The notes below the pieces were generated by a model. The model saw nothing but the letters and a program-made list of their open reading frames with translations, did not search any database and had not been told where the DNA came from. DNA of 64,000 bases from positions 97,245,050 to 97,309,049 of the forward strand of contig CM051456.1 of NCBI GenBank assembly GCA_028274465.1, given 5' to 3'. Shown piece after piece: positions 57,984-64,000 of the stretch. Within the stretch, counting starts at the first letter, position 1, and each line of letters opens with the position of its first letter. This DNA comes from Plantago ovata (Eukaryota; Streptophyta; Magnoliopsida; Lamiales; Plantaginaceae). The translations under genes were made by a program, and so were the position numbers.

Positions 57984-58830
57984 TGTTGAAGGGTAGTTCG
58001 TGCTTCCTCTTAAGTTCGTACTAAACTGTCACAGGAAACTACTTAGGTCTTTTTTATGTAGTCTTCCTCTGTTCCTCTGATAAGAGTAGGTATCCTTCAT
58101 ATAGTTTCCTCGTACCTGAAAAAGACTGGAGGGGGGGGGATTAGTACCTCGTGCCCGGTCTGTCAAGGATCAGACCGGAGGGACGACTTTACGTGTAGGG
58201 AGTTGAAGGGCTTCCCTAGTAAGACTAGTAAATGTGGTAGGTGAGTGGTAGGTGAGAGCTATGATTGCTTACCTAGGGATTATGAATGAGTCCCTTTATA
58301 TACTTGTAGTATTTTATTGTCACTTTATGTAGGATCATAACAAGTGTCCGGCTGAGATCGAAGCCTCCTTTGGCCCAAGCCCATTAAGGAGGTCCATGGG
58401 TTTTGACCCAAACATCTTGACTAGGGTTTGGAGGGCATTATTGACTTTTCATGTCTCATGGAATATTCTGGAAGGCGGGCCCGCACAGGGACCGACCATG
58501 GGTGGTCGACCTGGGTCCTCGTGCCTTCCTCTGATATTCATGGTCCGAGTAGTGCTCTGCCTAGTCTCCTTTGAAGGGTGTCACCTTGACGTAAGGTCCT
58601 CCTCGATTCCTAGCGATGCTCCTCACGCCCCACAGCTGTCTTGTCCTTGTAGTGAGCTTATCTTGAGGGTCGGCCTCACAGTGATGGTCGAACCATATGT
58701 TGGTCGAGCCACACTAAAGTGACATACTTGGGTGTGGTCGCGCCCCTTGAGGGACAGCCCTTGATGCCTCGTCGCGCTCTTAGACCGCTTCAGTTCGTAC
58801 ATGCGGACTGGACATATTTTAACACCAACA
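57984..58830 (-). repeat. 5' LTR of element E
   Basis: 847 bp, plus-strand TGTTGAAGGG...TAACACCAACA with matching TGTTG/CAACA ends. A minus-strand TATA (TATATAAAG) lies at 58294-58302. The outer edge is set by the sudden start of LINE coding homology at 58831. Confidence 0.82.
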
Positions 58831-59010
58831 TACCTAGAACTGCTAGATTGAGAGCTTTCAAATCTTTTACTCCTAAGCCACCCTTTAACTTTGGCCTACA
58901 CACGTCCTTCCAAGCTACCCAAGAAATCTTCCTCTTCTCTTTATCAATGTTCCCCCCCCCCCCTAAAGAAACCTCCGTTGAAGACCTTTTAGTTCGTTAG
59001 GATGCTGCTA
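58831..59010 (-). pseudogene. LINE reverse transcriptase relic (target of element E)
   Basis: The minus strand encodes DKEKRKISWVAWKDVCRPKL then KGGLGVKDLKALNLAVLG, a hallmark of the region after the RT domain of plant L1-type LINEs. It is preceded by FLWGG-like sequence broken by a run of 13 G (58952-58964), and it is cut after VLG by element E. This is a non-functional remnant. Confidence 0.88.
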
Positions 59011-59039
59011 GGAGCTTTGACGTTTATGGAGCTTCTTCT

Positions 59040-59680
59040 ATTTGAAAAAAAAACTTTTTTTTAGAGTTTTTCTATTTTTTTTTTATTTTGAGATTATTTT
59101 GAAATATAAATTATGTTCAGGATTACTTTCCAATAAAATTTGAGATCATTTTGAAATTTTAAAAAGTTTTTTGTATTATGTTGAATTATTTGGTATCAGT
59201 TTGATAAATTTGAAAACATTTGAGGCAAATGTGCAATATATAAAAATTGAAGTTGTATGGTCCAAGTCAATTATTCAATATTTCAAGGACTCAAATGCAA
59301 TTAAACAAGATCTAACAAGTAGGTAGACGTAATTGTTTGATTTATAGATAAATTACGAAATGACAAAAAAAGCCATAAGAGTTTACATAATCAATGGGGA
59401 AAAACTTTTATTACCAATTACCAAATGGAGCATTTCGTTTACAAAATGGAGCTCTTTTTATTTTTATATTATTTTTATTGGTGTTCGACACAATAAAAAA
59501 TGATGCCCGACACAAAAAAAAAAATAAAAAGAAAGGTGTCCAACACCAAAAAATTGCATTATTTGGTAATAGAGAAAAAAAGGTGGTATTAGAAAGTAAC
59601 GGTGTGTAACATATTGTACCAAACAGTAACGGACCCTTGAGCTGTTAGGGTCCATATGTAATTAGGAAAATTTACAGGGC
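59040..59680. mobile_element. Possible degenerate relative of the 22207-22977 MITE
   Basis: Shared stretches in the same order include TTTGAGATC-ATTTGAAA-TTTTAAAA-GTTTTT (59130-59175) and GGTCC-ATATGTAATTAGGA near 59650-59670. The GC palindrome is absent; instead an AT-rich fold-back (ATTACCAAAT near 59410 with ATTTGGTAAT near 59563; GTGTTCGACAC/GTGTCCAACAC) lies inside. I could not define ends or a TSD. Confidence 0.35.
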
Positions 59681-60394
59681 GTGTAGAGGGAGATGTGCAT
59701 ATATGGTAACTATATAATTTAGGGAGGAGAAATTAGAGTTTAGTTTTATTGTTATACAAGAGACTAAAATGAGTGCCAAAGCAACGTTGTGACTCGTATA
59801 GTTTTCGTTTCAGAACCGTATTAGCTTATTCCCATTAGACCGGGTCTTCTATCCCACTTATTCGTATCCCATTTCATTTCATAATGTTTGCTGATTCCAA
59901 ATTTTATTTTTTTTTTAACTATAAATTTTACTGATTCTAGTTTAATATTTATTTATTTATTTGTTTTTGGATATGATGGTCCAACATATCATTTGTGTGT
60001 GGCTTTGTTCTCTATCGGCTAAAGTTGGGCTAAACACTATAACGAGTCCAACATAAATACTGAAAGGCTTTTACCGTAGCCCAAAATACACTATCAGTTG
60101 AAAGCTCATTCAAGCCGGGCTACAAAAATCCATTCTCCCAAACAAGGAGTTTATTATTCTCCGGAAACATGCACACAAGTAAACAAACATTAATATTCAG
60201 AAATTAAGGAGGAAAAAAAAGGGGGATTGAGATCATATTAAAAAATTACTGGGAAAAGAATAAAGAGTTAGAGAAAAAAAATATGTATTTTTACAGTATA
60301 TTATGATGTTTGAGTTTTTAATATGAATATGTTGAAACAAAGAAAAAAAGAGCATGCGCTACATAACACGTAAGTACAAATTTATCACTTATTA
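59681..60394. other. AT-rich intergenic DNA
   Basis: I see no gene, RNA or clear repeat here. Confidence 0.5.
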
Positions 60395-60540
60395 CACATA
60401 CGCTCTCAATATATGTGTTTTCTTTTAAATATTTTTTAATTTGACAAATTCATACTCTCACTTTTGCTCCTACTTCGCTCATTGTGGCAGTGGTTTTAAG
60501 AAGAGTTTTTTAAATTAAATTATCTACGTAGTAGTAAGTA
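60395..60540. repeat. Direct repeat flanking LINE relic, left copy
   Basis: The stretch containing TTTTTTAATTTGACAAATTC, CTTCGCTCATTGTG and GTTTTAAGAAGAG recurs with moderate divergence at 61330-61455, on the other side of the LINE RNase H relic. Confidence 0.7.
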
Positions 60541-61329
60541 GTATAAGACTCTTGGCAAATGTGATAACCACACAGCCGAGTTATGGGCTATTAGGGCGGG
60601 TTTAGTTGCAGCAAGAAATCTTAATACAGTATTAATTCTATTCTTATTCGAACACTTTACATGTCTTATTTAGGGAGGTGGATCCACCCTGACCAGCTTG
60701 GACCATTCGTGATATCCAGGACATCAAAACACATTTTGGGATTCGAATCACAGGCGTGGTCATGGAGTTCGACGAGCCGTGGTGTTACAGTCTGAGGTTT
60801 AGTTTGAGATTCTTTGGGGATCATAGCTTAGTTAGAGTCCTCGGTGTTTCGTGCCGTTTTGATTGTTTCATTGCCCTCATTGGTTTTTTGGACCCTCTGT
60901 TGTACTTGAGTCTTAGCGATACACCTTGTATCCGGATTGGGGTATGACCCTCTTACTCTTGTACATCTCTTTTGGTTTAATGAATTTGTTTTGCCGTTTC
61001 AAAGAAAAAAAAAACATTTTGGGACAATCTACATCCAGGGCATCTAGAGAGAAGGGAATACCACTGCTGATCTCCTCTCCAAAGTTGCTAGCAGTGGATT
61101 AAGGCACGAAGTAGTAGCTACTCACAGTCCAACACTTTGCATCATCTAACACTTTGCAATCATCTGATTGTGTCATGGACTTGGGATATTTTGTCAACTT
61201 GGCTTAAAACTTGTTATGAAATGGACAAATCTGGGGTGGCCACCCGACTTGTGGGAACGACCCTCGACCAAGCTTTGTACAGGCTCTAAGGAGGAATAAT
61301 ATACTATTCCGTAAAAAAAAAAAAAAAAA
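60541..61329 (+). pseudogene. LINE RNase H-like 3' end, split by a retroposon
   Basis: The plus strand encodes CDNHTAELWAIRAGLVAARN (about 60561-60620). Then, after the insertion at 60742-61013, it encodes REGNTTADLLSKVASSG (about 61048-61098), motifs of the RNase H domain at the C-terminus of plant LINE ORF2. A 3' UTR and poly(A) run to about 61332. An in-frame TAG precedes REGN. Confidence 0.8.
60742..61013 (+). mobile_element. Short poly(A) retroposon inserted in LINE relic
   Basis: 272 bp, starting TTCGAATCACAGG and ending TTGCCGTTTCAAAGAAAA..., with an 11-bp TSD ACATTTTGGGA (60731-60741 and 61014-61024). The tail resembles LINE 3' UTRs. A second copy is at 62651-62914. It could be a 5'-truncated LINE or a SINE-like element. 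Confidence 0.82.
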
Positions 61330-61455
61330 AAAGTATACAACTCAATACATGATTTTTTAAATTTGACAAATTTATACGCTCACTTTGCTACTGCTTCACT
61401 TCGCTCATTGTGAAAATGGTTTTAAGAGAAGTTTTCAAATTACTTAGTAGTAAGA
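61330..61455. repeat. Direct repeat flanking LINE relic, right copy
   Basis: This is the partner of 60395-60540 (TTTTTTAAATTTGACAAATT, CTTCGCTCATTGTG, GTTTTAAGAGAAG). It begins right after the LINE poly(A). Confidence 0.7.
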
Positions 61456-62650
61456 CCCAATAGATGAAGGTGAAGCTATATAGCATTTTAGGCTTTTAGC
61501 TAGATGATGAGGACCAACACGGTTCCGAAAAAGGAGAATGATGTTTATAACTAAAAAATCCGGGTTGAGCCCCCAGGGCGGTCCGGGAAAGTCGGAGGCA
61601 TGACACCAATTTTTGGCTTCTGCATCGTGCCTTTTTTTTAATGATATTGTAATAATAAGAACTATAAAATTGATAAAAAAAAAAAATGTATTTTAGAATT
61701 TAGTTGAACAAACCTAAAATGTATTACAACGACTTACATCAATTTAAACACCCAACACAAAAACATATCACAACGAGTTACAACAAATTTAAAGAACACA
61801 AACTAATTAATTAAAATACAACAAACACACAACACACAAACATGAACTTTTTTTTCTTTTACTTTCTATTAATAATAATAATGATGTATTAGAAAGTAAA
61901 CGGGAATGATTTCTATTAAGGAGCCAGCGGGCATGCATCTATCAGGGTGGCAAATCAATTTATGAGCTGGGGTTTATGCGTTGATCATTTGGGTGCCTCA
62001 GGGTTCAGTTACTAGGAAAATGACAAATGTATACACGTGTATGGCCATCATTTGATCGAAGGAAGTCTACCATTTTTCAATTGAGCGAGTGTAAATTATT
62101 TGCAATAATTTAATACTCGTATATAATAGTCTGTACCAAATAGTCTCACCATTTAAATTTTAACACAAAAAATAATGAAAAAATAATTAAATATTAAATT
62201 ATATTGTTAGTTGGTTTGATTTTAATTTACTAGTGTAGTGTATTTGTAGCCGATGAGGTATATTGATAGATTGTAATATTATTATTAACATGTTTAAATA
62301 TTACAAAAAATAAAATGGTGTAACTCTAACGTATCATCCAAAATAGTAAAATGGTGTAATTGTATTCGGAAGAGAGTACTATAATTATTGGTAGCATATT
62401 ATATTTTATTATTATTATTCTATTTAATCCGAATCAATCATTCTATCCCTGCCCAATTACTGTTTCCTTACAATAACAATATTCTTTGTACACCTATGCC
62501 CTTGTCATTTAATTTGATGTAAGAAACTCAAGATAGATTAGATGTAAGAAAGATCCTACGAGCAATCCTTACAAAGGGAACTTTGAGGAGAGATTTGCTT
62601 ATTAAAATGGAACAGAGAGATAGTAGCACTTGGGCTCGTGTTTTGTTGGT
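61456..62650. other. AT-rich intergenic DNA with small hairpin
   Basis: No gene is seen. A short inverted repeat (TTTACTTTCTA near 61858 pairing with TAGAAAGTAAA near 61890) flanks an ATA-rich loop; there are simple ATT repeats near 62402-62425. Confidence 0.45.
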
Positions 62651-62914
62651 TTCGAATCACAGGCGTTGTTTTGGAGTTCGATGAACCATCGTTATACGGT
62701 CTGAGTTTCAGTTTTAGATTCTTCGGGGATCATAGCTTTGCTAGAGTCTTTTGGGTTTCGTGCCCTCGTGATATCTCCATTAGCTTCTTTGGCTAGTTTT
62801 GACCCTCTTTTGTACATGGTTTTCGTGATACACTTTGTATTATGATTGGGGTACACCCTTTTTATTTTTGCATGACTATTGGGGCTTAATGAATTTTTTG
62901 CCGTTTAAAGAAAA
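62651..62914 (+). mobile_element. Second copy of the short poly(A) retroposon
   Basis: It begins at the same base as the first copy (TTCGAATCACAGGCGT) and ends TTGCCGTTTAAAGAAAA, with moderate divergence throughout. No convincing TSD was found. Confidence 0.75.
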
Positions 62915-63271
62915 TGATGTTGCTAGGGGCAGACTAATAATTAATCTTTACTGGTATAGTAAGAGTACTAGAGTAGTATAGTTTGATTTCTCCGTTAAAA
63001 AAAAAGTTAAAACATTAATTTGAAGAGGAAGAATAATGAGAAATTTGAGATATCCGTGTATTGAACTTGAAGAACGGAATTTCAAAATGAACGGCTGATG
63101 AAAAGTGAAGCTCTACTTATTTATACTCTCATAAGCTAGATGATGAAATTACATATATAAGGTATTCACATTATATTAGTTTATTTACTTACTTTTTAAT
63201 GTTTCATAATAATAGTAATAATAATTATTATTACTACTAAGCATACTCGCGGTTAAGTAACGCTCTGGAGA
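62915..63271. other. AT-rich region before LINE ORF1, with TAA microsatellite
   Basis: Contains ATAATAGTAATAATAATTAT-type repeats at about 63208-63240. The last tens of bases may be LINE 5' UTR. No other gene is seen. Confidence 0.4.
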
Positions 63272-64000
63272 ATGCCGCCGAAGAAAAACCCTAACGATCC
63301 ACCGCGTCCCCGTGGCCGTCCGAAAGCAAAGGAGACGGTGGCAGCGGTGGCACCAGGGTTGTCGACGCAAGAAATTCCGGAGACATCGACTAATTTAGGG
63401 ACTATTGAGGAGGAACCAGAAGACGACGATGTGATTGATACAGGAACGGCTGATGGGACTCTCATCGATACAGAGAAGTCCCTAGCTACACCAACTGACA
63501 ATGAAACTCATAATCCACTGGTAGAAGTACGTGAGGATTTGAACGCAGAAACATCGCCACCTAACAACGCACAACTAATCGCCCAACCCCAGGACTTACA
63601 GCAACAAAAACTTTGGGTGGATGTGATTCGGGGAAATCGTTTGCCATAACGGGGAAAAGGATTGCAATTTGATGCACCTACGATTGTTGATGGTGAAGTC
63701 GAGGTGGAGATTATCGATGAGGATGTAGCTTTAGAGTTGAAACACTGGGATAACGCGTTGATTCTGTTTGTTATGGGAGCTGATTTGTCCATGAACGCGG
63801 TGAAACAGTTCATGATTAGGAACTGGGCGTGTACCAAATTACCAGAACTGTACTACCATGATGAAGGATACTTCATCGTCCGATTTGCTAACAGGACTGA
63901 TTGGGAGGATGTCATGAAAAAGGGGCCATATTCTATTGCTGGGAAAACTGTCATTCTGAGAAAGTGGGTTCCGAATTTTTCCCTAAAAGAAAATCTGCTC
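63272..64000 (+). pseudogene. LINE ORF1 (DUF4283-type), runs off window
   Basis: ATG at 63272 (MPPKKNPNDPPRPRGRPKAK). An AT-hook-like PRPRGRPK is followed by an acidic linker and QQKLWVDVIRGNRLP. An in-frame TAA at 63647-63649 interrupts, and the same frame then stays open to the window edge. The part after about 63760 is a DUF4283 domain (KHWDNALILFVMG, YYHDEGYFIVRFANRTDW, KKGPYSIAGKTVILRKW). This domain is typical of L1-type LINE ORF1 products that coat element RNA. The nonsense codon suggests an inactive copy unless it is a sequencing error. Confidence 0.88.

Larger units (their letters stand above)
56354..58830 (-). mobile_element. Element E: Ty3/gypsy element (5' LTR and gag visible)
   Basis: Minus strand: 5' LTR (57984-58830), PBS and gag; cut by F at 56354, so pol and the 3' LTR lie left of the window. 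The gag type and PBS suggest the Tat lineage, a tentative call. It is a different family from D, C and B. Confidence 0.85.

Noticed and set aside
58396-59000. Two plus-strand frames (108 and 93 codons) near the E LTR
   Set aside because: They run through LTR sequence and antisense to the LINE RT relic.
59394-59609. Small host gene of 71 codons
   Set aside because: AT-rich, low-complexity frame inside a fold-back; no conserved motif.
60756-60947. Small protein of 63 codons
   Set aside because: Lies inside a short retroposon whose other copy (62651-62914) does not preserve the frame.

Overview
The window is nuclear DNA of a flowering plant, probably a eudicot. The evidence is the element content: Ty1/copia elements of the Sirevirus type, plant-style Ty3/gypsy elements with tRNA-Asp-like primer sites, L1-type LINEs with a DUF4283 ORF1, and a Mutator-like MITE. 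I could not name the species. I see no ordinary host gene; essentially every coding signal belongs to a transposable element.

About 58.8 kb is one stack of nested insertions, most joints marked by readable target-site duplications (TSDs). I call the elements D, F, C, B, A and E. A LINE relic (58831 to about 59010, minus) was hit by E, a gypsy element (minus; 5' LTR 57984-58830, gag 56354-57907). E was hit by F, a Sirevirus-like copia element (plus; 7480-13504 and 52480-56353, with its 5' half left of the window). F was hit twice: by D (minus; 1-7479, its 3' LTR cut by the window edge) in pol, and by C (minus; 13505-52479, TSD AGAAG) in its env-like frame. C was hit twice: by B (minus; 17409-26956, TSD CTATG) in its second ORF, and by A, a younger relative of F (minus; 30341-50783, TSD ATTCT/ATTTT), in gag. 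B carries a 771-bp MITE (22207-22977, TSD AAGAAGTTA). The deepest chain is LINE > E > F > C > B > MITE.

D, C and B are one family: LTRs of about 1.26-1.29 kb beginning TGATGA and ending TCATCA, a tRNA-Asp-like PBS, gag plus a DTG protease, and a separate second ORF (putative plant transposon protein-like domain plus coiled coil). They have no reverse transcriptase, RNase H or integrase, so they look like non-autonomous TR-GAG-type elements relying on an autonomous relative. They share structured noncoding DNA: GC-rich hairpins just upstream of the LTR TATA box and again downstream of the protease, and a pair of 22-nt hairpins in the 3' noncoding part.

A and F are Sirevirus-like: tRNA-iMet PBS, gag-pol, then a palindrome-rich spacer, an internal TATA-like box, and a very long env-like coding region ending in a conserved domain I do not recognise. 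Inside A, a 100-N assembly gap (43133-43232) separates two near-identical 4.7-kb pol/gag blocks, probably an assembly artefact.

From about 59 kb to 63.27 kb is AT-rich DNA with LINE debris, two copies of a roughly 265-bp retroposon and MITE-like remnants. The 5' end of a LINE starts at 63272 and runs off the right edge.
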